IMG/VR virus record: IMGVR_UViG_3300035183_001163
Coordinates: 1-64,000 of that record
Reading direction: 5' to 3' (one strand)
Length of the DNA stretch: 64,000 nt
From: a virus
The number at the start of each line of letters is the position of its first letter. Within the stretch, counting starts at the first letter, position 1. This document shows positions 1 through 7,813 of the stretch, piece after piece. The notes under the pieces were generated by a model. The model made no database searches and had not been told where the DNA came from. It saw only the letters and a list, made by a program, of their open reading frames with translations. The position numbers were made by a program, and so were the translations under genes.

Positions 1-1
1 C

Positions 2-325
2 GGCGCGCTCAAGAAGGCCGAGCGGCGCGCGAAGCTGGAGGGGCTCTCGCTGTACGTGAACTTCGTCGCCTCCGCCGACGTGCTCTCCGACGCGCGCTCC
101 CTGCTCGACGAAGCGCGCGAGCGCGGCACCGTCGTCGGCGGCGAAGCGAACCCGGACGCCGGAGAGGCCGAGGCCGCCGCGCGTTCGGCCGCGTACGGCG
201 CCCGCAAGGCGGAGACGCTCGACGAGGCGCTCCACGCGTTCGTCGGCCAGATGGCGCTCGACGAGGACCTGGACCGGAAGGACGTGGAGAGCCGCGCGCG
301 CGGCTATCTCGGAGGTGGACGATGA
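2..325 (+). CDS. C-terminal part of an unidentified protein (5' end outside window)
   Basis: An open frame enters from the left edge and ends at TGA 323-325, giving the last 107 codons. A GTG at 56 is in frame, but the frame is open and codon use looks coding right to base 2, so this is read as a truncated gene. The visible part is charged, Ala/Glu/Arg-rich and probably helical. I do not recognise it. It overlaps the next gene by 4 bases (ATGA), so it belongs to the same transcription unit as the nucleotide-metabolism genes. Confidence 0.6.
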   Translation, partial: GALKKAERRAKLEGLSLYVNFVASADVLSDARSLLDEARERGTVVGGEANPDAGEAEAAARSAAYGARKAETLDEALHAFVGQMALDEDLDRKDVESRARGYLGGGR

Positions 326-972
326 CGCTGGCTCTCATCACGGTGAACGCTTCGGAGCACGCAGCCCTCATCGCGGAGCGAGACGCGCTCCGCGTCCAGG
401 TCACCGAGCTGCAAGCGGCGATGACGAAGATGGCCGACCGGACGCTGGCGCGGCGCGTGCGCGCGTTCCACCAGAAGTTCGGCCACCCCGTCCGCTGGAC
501 GCCGACGGTCCCGCCGGACGCCGAGGTGCGTTTCCGCCTGGCGCTCATCCTGGAGGAATTCGAGGAGCTGCTCCTCTCGACGCTCGCGGACCCCGAGGAC
601 CACGAGTGGGGAGACTTCGACGGCATCCACGAGGCTGTCGAGGCGGCGACGGCGGAGCTGCGCGAGCTGATTCGGCTGGCGCCGGTCGGCGTCGACCTTC
701 CCGAGGCGTACGACGCTCTCCTGGACCTCGGCTGGGTCGTCGAGGGAACGCACGCCGTCATCGGCACGAACGCTGACCCCGGCTTCGAGGAGGTGGGGCG
801 CGCGAACATGGACAAGGACCCGGTGTACGTCGCGCTCAAGGACGGCTTCCACGGCTCGAATGTCGAGGAGTGGAGCGAGCGCCCCGACCCGACGCAGAAG
901 CCGAGGAAGCCGCCGGGCTGGCGCGGCCCCGACATCGTCGGGGTGCTCCGCGCCCAGGGGTGGCGGCCGTGA
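322..972 (+). CDS. MazG/PRA-PH-like nucleotide pyrophosphohydrolase
   Basis: 216 residues. After a short N-terminal coiled coil, the segment RVRAFHQKFGHPV (about residues 50-62), the acidic helix RLALILEEFEELL (about 73-85) and DALLDLGWVVEGTHAVIG (about 132-149) match the all-alpha NTP pyrophosphohydrolase fold. The acidic E-E-F-E-E cluster and the later Asp are expected to bind the metals. The C-terminal KPPGWRGPDI is typical of the phage 'Cof-like' branch of this family. Such enzymes hydrolyse (d)NTPs to (d)NMP plus pyrophosphate and may shape the nucleotide pool for a modified genome. Its position beside dihydrofolate reductase (GTGA overlap) supports that role. The exact substrate is unknown. 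Confidence 0.7.
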   Translation: MTLALITVNASEHAALIAERDALRVQVTELQAAMTKMADRTLARRVRAFHQKFGHPVRWTPTVPPDAEVRFRLALILEEFEELLLSTLADPEDHEWGDFDGIHEAVEAATAELRELIRLAPVGVDLPEAYDALLDLGWVVEGTHAVIGTNADPGFEEVGRANMDKDPVYVALKDGFHGSNVEEWSERPDPTQKPRKPPGWRGPDIVGVLRAQGWRP

Positions 973-1475
973 CGGTCCACCTCATCGCGGCCGTCGCTGA
1001 GGACGGCACTATCGGGCTCGACGGAGGCATCCCGTGGAACATCCGCGCGGACCTGCGGCGCTTCCGCGAGCTGACGATGGGGCACGCGGTCGTCATGGGC
1101 CGCGCGACGTTCGCGTCCCTCCGCAAGCCCCTCGTTGGCCGCACCAACCTCGTCGTGACGCGCGAGCCGCGCTCCCTGGTCGACGCCGGCGTGGCGGCTT
1201 TCTCGACGCCCGACCGCGCGCTCGACTTCGCGCTCCGCGTCGACCACGAGCCGTTCGTCATCGGCGGCGCGGCCATCTACAACGCGCTGCTCGCGCGCGT
1301 GGACGTGATGCACCTCACCGAGGTCGGGCTGTCGTTCCCGGAGCCGGCCGCCGTCCGCTGCTCGTTTCCCACGGGCTCGTCGTGGGAGGAGGTCTTCCGT
1401 TCCGAGCAGATGGAGGAGAACGGCGTGCGCTTCCAGTACGTGACGCGGAAGCGCCGCGGAGAGCCGCCGCGGTGA
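969..1475 (+). CDS. folA: Dihydrofolate reductase
   Basis: 168 residues, the normal length of a bacterial DHFR. It opens with HLIAAVAEDGTIGLDGGIPW, followed by IRADLRRFRELTMGHAVVMGR, the GR(A)TF NADPH-binding turn and PFVIGGAAIYN, the conserved GG before the nicotinamide site. It reduces dihydrofolate to tetrahydrofolate with NADPH. Start GTG 969 overlaps the previous stop (GTGA) and places the first strand correctly; a longer frame beginning at 870 would add non-homologous sequence. No thymidylate synthase is visible in the window; folE, 3.4 kb downstream, draws on related pterin chemistry. Confidence 0.95.
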   Translation: MTVHLIAAVAEDGTIGLDGGIPWNIRADLRRFRELTMGHAVVMGRATFASLRKPLVGRTNLVVTREPRSLVDAGVAAFSTPDRALDFALRVDHEPFVIGGAAIYNALLARVDVMHLTEVGLSFPEPAAVRCSFPTGSSWEEVFRSEQMEENGVRFQYVTRKRRGEPPR

Positions 1476-1504
1476 ACGTGGCCGCGCTTAGGGAAGAGAA
1501 GACC

Positions 1505-2710
1505 ATGAAGGTCATTCTCGTGACGAGCTTCGAGGACTACTTCCTCGAACAGGACACCCTCCCCGCCCTCGCCGCTCGCGGCGTCGAGGTCGTCGTCCGC
1601 TTCGAGGCGCGGAACGTCGAAAACTACGACCTCGCGAAGTACAAGCGCGAGGGCGTGGAGATGATTCTCCATATGCACGAGGTCGGCCCGCACGCCGCGA
1701 GCTGGCGACTGACGGAGCGCGCGAAGGAGGCCGGGCTGCCCGTTCGCGCGCTGAGTCGGAAGAAGGCGAGCTGGACCTTCCTCCCTGCTCCGGCGACGCC
1801 CGACCCGCCCGCGCCGCCGTCCATCCCGGAGTCGGAGCGCGTGCTGAGACCCCGGAGCCGCGGCCACGACGGCGTCACGACCACGACGATGATGCTGGCC
1901 AACGGCGCGGCGTCCGAGGAGGAGAAGGAGCGGCCGTTCCCTGCCGGCGGCGCGATGCTCCACCCCGGTCTCCATCCGAAGGATGACGCGGCCATCCCCG
2001 ACCGCGTGCGCGACTTCATCACCGTCACGCGCTTCGACCGCAAGAGCGCGCGGCTGAGAGACGTCATCCGGCTCGTCATCGCGCACAACGTCACCGACTA
2101 CAAGAGCGTCCTCGAAGCCGTCACGCAGGGGCGCTCGCGCGGCGTCTTCCCATGTCTGCTCCGGCTCAAGCCCGAGCAGCTTCCGAAGCTCACCAAGAGC
2201 ATGCTCGCGCACGAGCTGAACGAGATGCGCGGCAAGGCGCACGCGGTGACGCTCTTCCACGAGGACCGCGCGCAGCTCGCGAGCCTCGGCCTGACCGCGC
2301 CGGAGGCCGGGTACACGGTCGACACCGAGGCGGCGCTGGCTGCGCTCAAGGACGACGACGAGCCCGCGGGGCCGGACAGCTTCGGCGGGAGTGACTTCCC
2401 GCCCATCGAAGAGGAGAAGACGGACATGAGCGCTTGGGAAGGCAGCGAGATGCAACGGCAGGCGGAGATGGAGCGCGAGCGCGCGGCGGCGAAAGCGAAG
2501 CAGGACGGGCTCCCCGCCGCGCTCTCCGCGCCGCTCCCGCGGCGCGCCCCCGACCCCGGCCCGGTCGCCGACGAGCTGACGCGGCTCCGCGCTCGCGTCG
2601 CGGAGCTGGAGAAGTTGGAGAAGGCGCACGCCGCGCTCAAGACGCTCGTGGGCCTCGGCGTCATGACCGCCCAGGAAGCGGCGGAAAAACTGTTCGGAGG
2701 CGCATCGTGA
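1505..2710 (+). CDS. Unknown protein with DUF2325-like N-terminus and C-terminal coiled coil
   Basis: 401 residues from ATG 1505, which follows a purine-rich GGGAAGAGAAG; GTG 1472 in the same frame (GTGA overlap with DHFR) is an alternative start. The N-terminus (MKVILVTSFEDYF) and about residues 50-90 (ILHMHEVGPHAASWRLTERA...GLPVRALS) resemble the small Rossmann-like DUF2325 pattern in which a conserved His follows a hydrophobic strand. The middle is polar and proline-rich, and the last 80 residues form a likely coiled coil. It directly precedes and overlaps the SbcC-like gene, so it may be a partner of that ATPase; this is inference. Confidence 0.55.
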   Translation: MKVILVTSFEDYFLEQDTLPALAARGVEVVVRFEARNVENYDLAKYKREGVEMILHMHEVGPHAASWRLTERAKEAGLPVRALSRKKASWTFLPAPATPDPPAPPSIPESERVLRPRSRGHDGVTTTTMMLANGAASEEEKERPFPAGGAMLHPGLHPKDDAAIPDRVRDFITVTRFDRKSARLRDVIRLVIAHNVTDYKSVLEAVTQGRSRGVFPCLLRLKPEQLPKLTKSMLAHELNEMRGKAHAVTLFHEDRAQLASLGLTAPEAGYTVDTEAALAALKDDDEPAGPDSFGGSDFPPIEEEKTDMSAWEGSEMQRQAEMERERAAAKAKQDGLPAALSAPLPRRAPDPGPVADELTRLRARVAELEKLEKAHAALKTLVGLGVMTAQEAAEKLFGGAS

Positions 2711-4482
2711 ACGTCGCGCAGCTCCGGCTCTCCGGCTTCATGAGCCACGCGGGGAGCGTCATCGACTTCCCCCGCCGCGGCGTCGTCGTCGTGACCGGCC
2801 CGAACGGAGCCGGCAAGAGCAGCATCCCCGAAGGCGTGTCCGTCGCCGGCTGGGGGCGAACGCTCCGCGGCACGAACCCGTGGAAGGGGGACGCGGGGGA
2901 GGCGCTGCTCGTGGACGCCAGCGGCCTCGTCGCCCGCCGCACGCACAAGAAGGGCAAGAAGGACCTCGACTGGTCGCTGCCGAACGCGGACCCGGTCCAG
3001 TACGAGACGACGACGAAGGCGCAGATGGCGCTGGAGGCGGTCATCGGCTCGTGGGACGTCTGGCGGCGCGCCGCCGTGTTCTCGTCGTCCGATGCGAGCC
3101 ACTTCACGCTCGCCACCGACGCGGAGCGCAAGCGGCTCCTGGAGGGCATCCTCGGGCTGGAGCGCTTCGACGTCGCGAGCGACCGCGCTCGCGGGGACAT
3201 GGCCATCGCCAACGTGACGGTGGCGCGGCTGACGCGAGAGGTGGCGGTGCTCGTGGAGCGGCTCGACGGCGCGCGCGCTCGTGTGCTCGACGCGGAGCGC
3301 GTCCTCGCGGAGCACGACGCGGAGGCGAGCGGCGACCCCGCCGCGCTCGCCGCCGACGAGCAGCGCATCCGCGCCGATATCGCGAAGCAGGAGGCGGAGT
3401 CGAAGCGCATCCAGGGGCTCCTCGCCGGCGTCCGCTCCGACCTCGCCGAAGCGGAGCGCGCGATGAGGGCCGCCCAGCGCGACGCTTCCAACGCGGAGCG
3501 AAGCGCGGCGCTGGCGCGTTCCGACGCGAAGCGCGCCGCGGAGTTGCTCACCGCGCTCAAAGACGAAGCGTGCCCGACGTGCGAGCAGCCCGTGGGAGCC
3601 GCCCAGCGCGCGCGGCTCCAGAAGGAGGCTGCGGCGAAGGAAGCGGCCGCCGAGGCTGCGGCGAAGGACGCCGAGGCGGCGAAGGCGCGCGCTGACGAGG
3701 AAGCCGCCGCGGCGTCGAGCACGCTGGAGGAGCTGGGGGAGGAGCGCGACGCCCTCACCGCGTCGTCGGCGAAGGTCGGGGAGCTGCTCGCGAAGCTTCG
3801 CGGGGAGCTGTCGCACACGACGGCGAACCTGGAGCGCGCGAAGAGCGCTGCGGCCCAGCGTGAGCGGCTCCGTGCGGCGCTCGCCGATGCGAAGGCGAAG
3901 CTGGTCGAGGTCGAGACGGCGCACGCGGACGCCGACGAGAAGCTCAAGGCCGCGGACAAGGAACACCGGACGCTGGAGGCCGTCGTCCGCGTGCTCGGGA
4001 CGAAGGGCGTGCGCGCCCACGTGCTCGGCTCCGCGCTCGCCGGCCTGGAGTACGTCGCCAACGCGTGGCTCGCGCGGCTCGGCACCGGCGTCGCCCTCAC
4101 CGTCTCCGCGTACACGGAGAAGAAAACCGGCGGGCAGAGCGACGCCATCTCCCTGAACCTCGTCGGCTCCGGTGGCGCGTACGGCGGAGGCGAAGGCTAC
4201 GCGGCCGCGAGCGGCGGAGAACGCCGGCGCGTCGACGTCGCGCTCCTTCTCGCGCTCGGGGAGGTCGCCGCCGCGGCCCACGGCGCGGAGCCGGGGACGC
4301 TCTTCATGGACGAGGTCTTCGACTCGCTCGACAAGGACGGCATCGAGCGGTGCTGCGCCGCGCTCGCGGAGCTGGGGCAGTCGCGGTGCGTCGTCGTCAT
4401 CACGCACAACGAGGACCTCGTGGCGGGGCTCCGCGCCGACCGTCACCTCATCGTCGAGGCCGGGAGCGTCCGCGCCGCATGA
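2707..4482 (+). CDS. SbcC/Rad50-like SMC-family ATPase
   Basis: 591 residues. Walker A GPNGAGKSS lies at about 31-39, a long coiled coil follows, and a zinc-hook CPTC motif sits near 289. The signature AASGGERRR is near 498-506 and Walker B LFMDEVFDSLD near 532. This is the order of Rad50/SbcC ATPases, here compact like phage gp46 proteins (bacterial SbcC is about 1,000 residues). Such proteins work with an SbcD/gp47 nuclease in end processing and recombination; the nuclease partner is not in view and may lie to the left. GTG 2707 overlaps the upstream stop by 4 bases. Confidence 0.88.
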   Translation: MNVAQLRLSGFMSHAGSVIDFPRRGVVVVTGPNGAGKSSIPEGVSVAGWGRTLRGTNPWKGDAGEALLVDASGLVARRTHKKGKKDLDWSLPNADPVQYETTTKAQMALEAVIGSWDVWRRAAVFSSSDASHFTLATDAERKRLLEGILGLERFDVASDRARGDMAIANVTVARLTREVAVLVERLDGARARVLDAERVLAEHDAEASGDPAALAADEQRIRADIAKQEAESKRIQGLLAGVRSDLAEAERAMRAAQRDASNAERSAALARSDAKRAAELLTALKDEACPTCEQPVGAAQRARLQKEAAAKEAAAEAAAKDAEAAKARADEEAAAASSTLEELGEERDALTASSAKVGELLAKLRGELSHTTANLERAKSAAAQRERLRAALADAKAKLVEVETAHADADEKLKAADKEHRTLEAVVRVLGTKGVRAHVLGSALAGLEYVANAWLARLGTGVALTVSAYTEKKTGGQSDAISLNLVGSGGAYGGGEGYAAASGGERRRVDVALLLALGEVAAAAHGAEPGTLFMDEVFDSLDKDGIERCCAALAELGQSRCVVVITHNEDLVAGLRADRHLIVEAGSVRAA

Positions 4483-4868
4483 GCGCCGAGGTCGTCGCGC
4501 TCGGGCTTCTGGATGAGCCGCCGGAGACGGTCGGCGAAGTCACCGGCGAGCGCGGAGCGCTGCTCGACGTCCTGCTCCTCCGCTGCCGCTTTCTCGCGGC
4601 CGTGGAGGACCGGCTCGTGGGCTTCCCGCCGGAGATAGTCCAGCACGCGACACGGATGGCCGGAGAGCACGGGGCGCAGGCCGTGCTCGACGCGCTCGAC
4701 TCCGTGGCCGGCATGTATGAGCTTGCGGCTGAGGAGCGCCGCGCCCTCACGCGGGAAGCTCGGATGGCTCGCGCGTACGGCCTCGGGAAGTTCCTCGGCA
4801 TGGATGAGCGCGACCCCAACATGCGCATCTGGAGCGGCGAGCCGGTCCAAAAGGTCTTCGGTCTGTAG
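4479..4868 (+). CDS. Unknown helical protein
   Basis: 129 residues, starting at ATG 4479 with an ATGA overlap to the SbcC-like gene. It looks all-helical, with an acidic first third (LLDEPPETVGEVTGERGALL) and a basic/aliphatic centre. No motif is recognised. It ends just before the putative folE promoter, so it is probably the last gene of the first transcription unit. Confidence 0.6.
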   Translation: MSAEVVALGLLDEPPETVGEVTGERGALLDVLLLRCRFLAAVEDRLVGFPPEIVQHATRMAGEHGAQAVLDALDSVAGMYELAAEERRALTREARMARAYGLGKFLGMDERDPNMRIWSGEPVQKVFGL

Positions 4869-4874
4869 CAATCC

Positions 4875-4903
4875 TTGTAAGGCTTCGTACACTCGCGTAG
4901 TGT
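4875..4903 (+). promoter_or_regulatory. Putative promoter for folE / deazaguanine operon
   Basis: TTGTAA (4875-4880), a 17-base spacer and TAGTGT (4898-4903) sit in the 45-base gap before folE. The -35 resembles the TTGCAA of the repeated class A promoters and the -10 fits TANNNT. The start codon follows 10 bases after the -10, so a very short leader is predicted. Confidence 0.5.
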
Positions 4904-4913
4904 CCAAGCCACC

Positions 4914-5477
4914 ATGTCTCGCGAGAAGACTGCCGGGCTGGCCGCCGCCTGGCGCACCGTCATCCGCGGCCTCGGCTACGACCCGCAGGACGCCCACCTC
5001 GTCGACTCTCCGTCCCGCGTGGCTCGGTTCATGACCGAGTGGCACACGATGGGCAAGAGCCCACCGAAGCTCACCACGTTCCCGAACAAGCCCAGGTGCG
5101 ACGAGCTGGTGGTGGTCAGCGGCATCCGCTTCCACTCGCTCTGCGCCCACCACGGGCTCCCGTTCGTCGGGACGGCGGCCATCGGCTACGTCCCCGGCGA
5201 CAAGGTCCTCGGGCTGTCGAAGTTCGCCCGGGTCGTCGACCACTACGCCAACCGCTTCCAGGTGCAGGAGAAGCTCACGACGGAGGTGGCCGACTACCTC
5301 TCCGGCGTCCTCCAGCCCGTCGCGCTCGGGGTCGTGCTCCGCGCCGAACACTTCTGCATGTCGATGCGCGGCGTCAAGAAGGGCGGCCACGCGACCACGA
5401 CCAGCGCCATGCGCGGCGACTTCCGCGACGAAGCCGCGGCGCGCGCGGAGCTGCTCGCCCTCATCCGGGAGAAGTGA
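4914..5477 (+). CDS. folE: GTP cyclohydrolase I
   Basis: 187 residues. The Zn ligands are visible: LCAHHG (Cys77, His80) and HFCMSMRGV (Cys148). The active-site segment GLSKFARVVDHYANRFQVQE and the tail KKGGHATTTSAMRG are standard for type IA enzymes. It converts GTP to dihydroneopterin triphosphate, the entry step of both folate and 7-deazaguanine synthesis. With queD, queE and queC downstream, its likely job here is supplying preQ0 for DNA modification. Confidence 0.96.
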   Translation: MSREKTAGLAAAWRTVIRGLGYDPQDAHLVDSPSRVARFMTEWHTMGKSPPKLTTFPNKPRCDELVVVSGIRFHSLCAHHGLPFVGTAAIGYVPGDKVLGLSKFARVVDHYANRFQVQEKLTTEVADYLSGVLQPVALGVVLRAEHFCMSMRGVKKGGHATTTSAMRGDFRDEAAARAELLALIREK

Positions 5478-5479
5478 CG

Positions 5480-6298
5480 ATGGCTGCCAAGAAGAAAGCA
5501 CCGGCCCCGACGACCGCGGCCGACCCGAACGACATCGCGAAGTGGGTGCCCGAGAGCGAGCTGGAGTTGTGGGAGGCGAACCCGCGCGACAACGACGCCG
5601 CCGTCCCGAAGGTCGCCGACTCCATCCGCCGCTACGGTTTCGTGGCCCCGGTGGTCGTCTGGACCTCGCGGCGTCAGCTCGTCGCCGGGCACACGCGTCT
5701 CAAGGCGCTCCGCGCCATCCTCGCCGCTGACGCGACGTTCGTGGCGAAGGGCGCGCCGGGGCCGGGCATGGTCCCCGTTCGCTTCCACGAATTCGAGAGC
5801 GAGGCGGAGGCGAGCGCGTACGCCATCGCGGACAACCGCCTCGGCTACGAGGCTGACTGGGATTACGAGAAGCTGGTCCCGCTCCTGGAGAGCATCAAGA
5901 CGGACGACGCCGCGCTCCTCTCCGTCACCGGCTTCCACGACGACGAGCTGAACGCGCTCATGCGCTCCGTCTACAGCGCGGAGTCGGCGAGCATCCCGCC
6001 GACGAACGCGGACGCCGAAGCCGCCGGCGAGGAGACGAAGCCGCACGCGTCGAAGCCCAAGGACGCGAAGGGCGGGACGCTGGAGCTGAGCGCGGGTGAG
6101 TGGGCCGTCCTCCGCAAGGTCGTGCTCGCGCGCACCGGCATGGTCTCCGACGACGCGAAGGCGCTCCGGGACGGTCTCATCGTGCTCCTCAACGAGCTGG
6201 CCGCGGAGGTCGACCTCGACGCCGCCGACGCGTCCTCCGACGCGGCGGAGAAGCGCGCCGCGCACGCCTCGCTGCTCCCCGCCGGCTCGGAGGCGTGA
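5480..6298 (+). CDS. ParB/sulfiredoxin-like domain protein, possible DpdB-like partner
   Basis: 272 residues. A Lys/Ala/Pro tail leads into a ParB N-terminal domain: ELELWEANPRDNDAAVPKVA, IRRYGFVAPVVVW, the hallmark LVAGHTRLKA and later ASAYAIADNRLG. The C-terminal third is acidic with no HTH that I can recognise, so it is not a classical partition ParB. It lies between folE and the first dpdA-like gene. From memory, bacterial deazaguanine-modification clusters carry a ParB-superfamily DpdB, so a role assisting transglycosylation is plausible. Start ATG 5480 follows the folE stop by 2 bases. Confidence 0.75.
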   Translation: MAAKKKAPAPTTAADPNDIAKWVPESELELWEANPRDNDAAVPKVADSIRRYGFVAPVVVWTSRRQLVAGHTRLKALRAILAADATFVAKGAPGPGMVPVRFHEFESEAEASAYAIADNRLGYEADWDYEKLVPLLESIKTDDAALLSVTGFHDDELNALMRSVYSAESASIPPTNADAEAAGEETKPHASKPKDAKGGTLELSAGEWAVLRKVVLARTGMVSDDAKALRDGLIVLLNELAAEVDLDAADASSDAAEKRAAHASLLPAGSEA

Positions 6299-6302
6299 CG
6301 CC

Positions 6303-7055
6303 GTGACCGTCGTACGCATGGCGGTGAACAACGCGATGGAGATGCTCACCCGTACGTTCTGCGGGCCGGAGTCTCCCGCGCTGCTCGTCTCCTACGTCAT
6401 CATCGATGACGTGCTGAAGGAGATGCCCAACCTCGTCTTCCGGGACTGGGTGCTCGACTCCGGCGCGTACAGCGCGTTCACGCTCGGCAAGGAGATTCGC
6501 CTCCAGGATTACATCGACTTCTGCAAGCGGATGCGCGGCATCGACCGGCCGCCCACCGAGGTCTTCGCGCTCGACGTCATCGGGGACTGGAAGGGCTCGC
6601 TCAAGAACACCGAGGAGATGTGGCGGCAGGGCGTCGAGGCGGTGCCCTGCTACCACGAGGGCGAGCCGTGGCACGTCCTCCAGACGATGGCGCGGGAGTA
6701 CCCGAAGATTGCGCTGGGTGGGATGGTCGGTGCCCCCGGCAACCGAAAGCTGAAGTGGGTGAAGGAGTGCTTCGCGCGCGTCTGGCCGAAGCGCATCCAC
6801 GGCTTCGGCGTCTTCAACCAGCAGATTCTCCACGCCGTGCCTTTCGAGAGCGTCGACAGCGCCAACTGGGCGTACCCCATGATTGGGGGCAACTGGATTG
6901 GCATCGGCCACGGGAAGTGGGTCGTCCTCCGCACGCGCAAGACGTACGACCTCCGCGCGGAGGTCCGCTACTACATGAAGCTGGAGCGCAAGCTCAAGTT
7001 CCTCTGGCGTCGCGAGCTGGCCGCCATCGGCTCTCCGGGGGTGAGCGCGGCGTGA
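6303..7055 (+). CDS. dpdA: DpdA-like DNA transglycosylase (first copy)
   Basis: 250 residues from GTG 6303 (ATG 6318 also possible). RDWVLDSGAYSAF recalls the DSGGFQ substrate pocket of tRNA-guanine transglycosylases. EVFALDVIGDW, VPCYHEGEPWHV, IALGGMVG and KRIHGFGVF line up as successive barrel strands. Phage TGT-like proteins of this size beside queC/D/E are DpdA enzymes, which exchange guanine in DNA for preQ0. It is about 35-45% alike by eye to the next gene, with the same motifs in order. It overlaps that gene by 4 bases. Confidence 0.8.
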   Translation: MTVVRMAVNNAMEMLTRTFCGPESPALLVSYVIIDDVLKEMPNLVFRDWVLDSGAYSAFTLGKEIRLQDYIDFCKRMRGIDRPPTEVFALDVIGDWKGSLKNTEEMWRQGVEAVPCYHEGEPWHVLQTMAREYPKIALGGMVGAPGNRKLKWVKECFARVWPKRIHGFGVFNQQILHAVPFESVDSANWAYPMIGGNWIGIGHGKWVVLRTRKTYDLRAEVRYYMKLERKLKFLWRRELAAIGSPGVSAA

Positions 7056-7813
7056 CGACCATCCGCCTCGCGCTCTTCGCCGGCGACTCCGTCGTGAAGG
7101 CGACGTTCGGCAACCCCGAGCTGCGGCCGGGGCTGCTCGTTTCGTACATGGTGCTCCGGCAATTCGAGCGCCTGGAAGCGTCGCTCTCGTACGAGGACTG
7201 GGTGCTCGACTCGGGCGCCTTCTCGGCGCACACGAAGGGTCGCGTCATCGAGCTGGATGAGTTCATCGCGACCGCGAAGCGGCTCCGCGCGCTCCCTGGC
7301 TCGCGGCTCTCCGAGGTCTTCGCGCTCGACGTCATCAACAACTGGCGCGCCTCGCACGCGAACACGAAGCGAATGTGGGCCGCCGGCGTCGACGCCATCC
7401 CCTGCTACCACCAGGGCGAGCCGTGGAACGTGCTCGTGGGGCTCGCTCGCGACTACCCCAAGATTGCCATCGGTGGGATGGTCGGCGTCAACCGTCGCGC
7501 GAAGCTCGCGTGGGTGAAGGCGTGCTTCGACAAGGTCTGGCCCAAGAAGATTCACGGCTTCGGCGTCTCCGACCTCGCCATCCTCCGCGCCGTGCCCTTC
7601 CACACCGTCGACGCGACCAACTGGGGGTACGCTCCGGCGGCGACCGGCGCGTGGCGCGGGCTCCAGCCGCCGACGCACGAAGGGCCGCGCCCCGTCGGCG
7701 CGCGCGCCCTGACCAACTTCCAGGCTGAGGTCCGCTTCTACCTCCGCGCGCAGAAGGAGATGCGCTTCCTCTGGCGCCGTGAACTCGCATCGTTGGAGGC
7801 CGCGCATGTGTAG
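7052..7813 (+). CDS. dpdA: DpdA-like DNA transglycosylase (second copy)
   Basis: 253 residues, a tandem paralogue of the upstream gene. It conserves EDWVLDSGAFSAHTKG, EVFALDVINNW, IPCYHQGEPWNV, IAIGGMVG and KKIHGFGVSDLA. It differs by a roughly 20-residue insertion around APAATGAWRGLQPPTHEGPR and a shorter N-terminus. All recognisable pocket motifs are intact in both copies, so neither looks decayed. Start GTG 7052 overlaps the previous stop. The two may form a heterodimer or act in different sequence contexts; both options are inference. Confidence 0.8.
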   Translation: MTTIRLALFAGDSVVKATFGNPELRPGLLVSYMVLRQFERLEASLSYEDWVLDSGAFSAHTKGRVIELDEFIATAKRLRALPGSRLSEVFALDVINNWRASHANTKRMWAAGVDAIPCYHQGEPWNVLVGLARDYPKIAIGGMVGVNRRAKLAWVKACFDKVWPKKIHGFGVSDLAILRAVPFHTVDATNWGYAPAATGAWRGLQPPTHEGPRPVGARALTNFQAEVRFYLRAQKEMRFLWRRELASLEAAHV

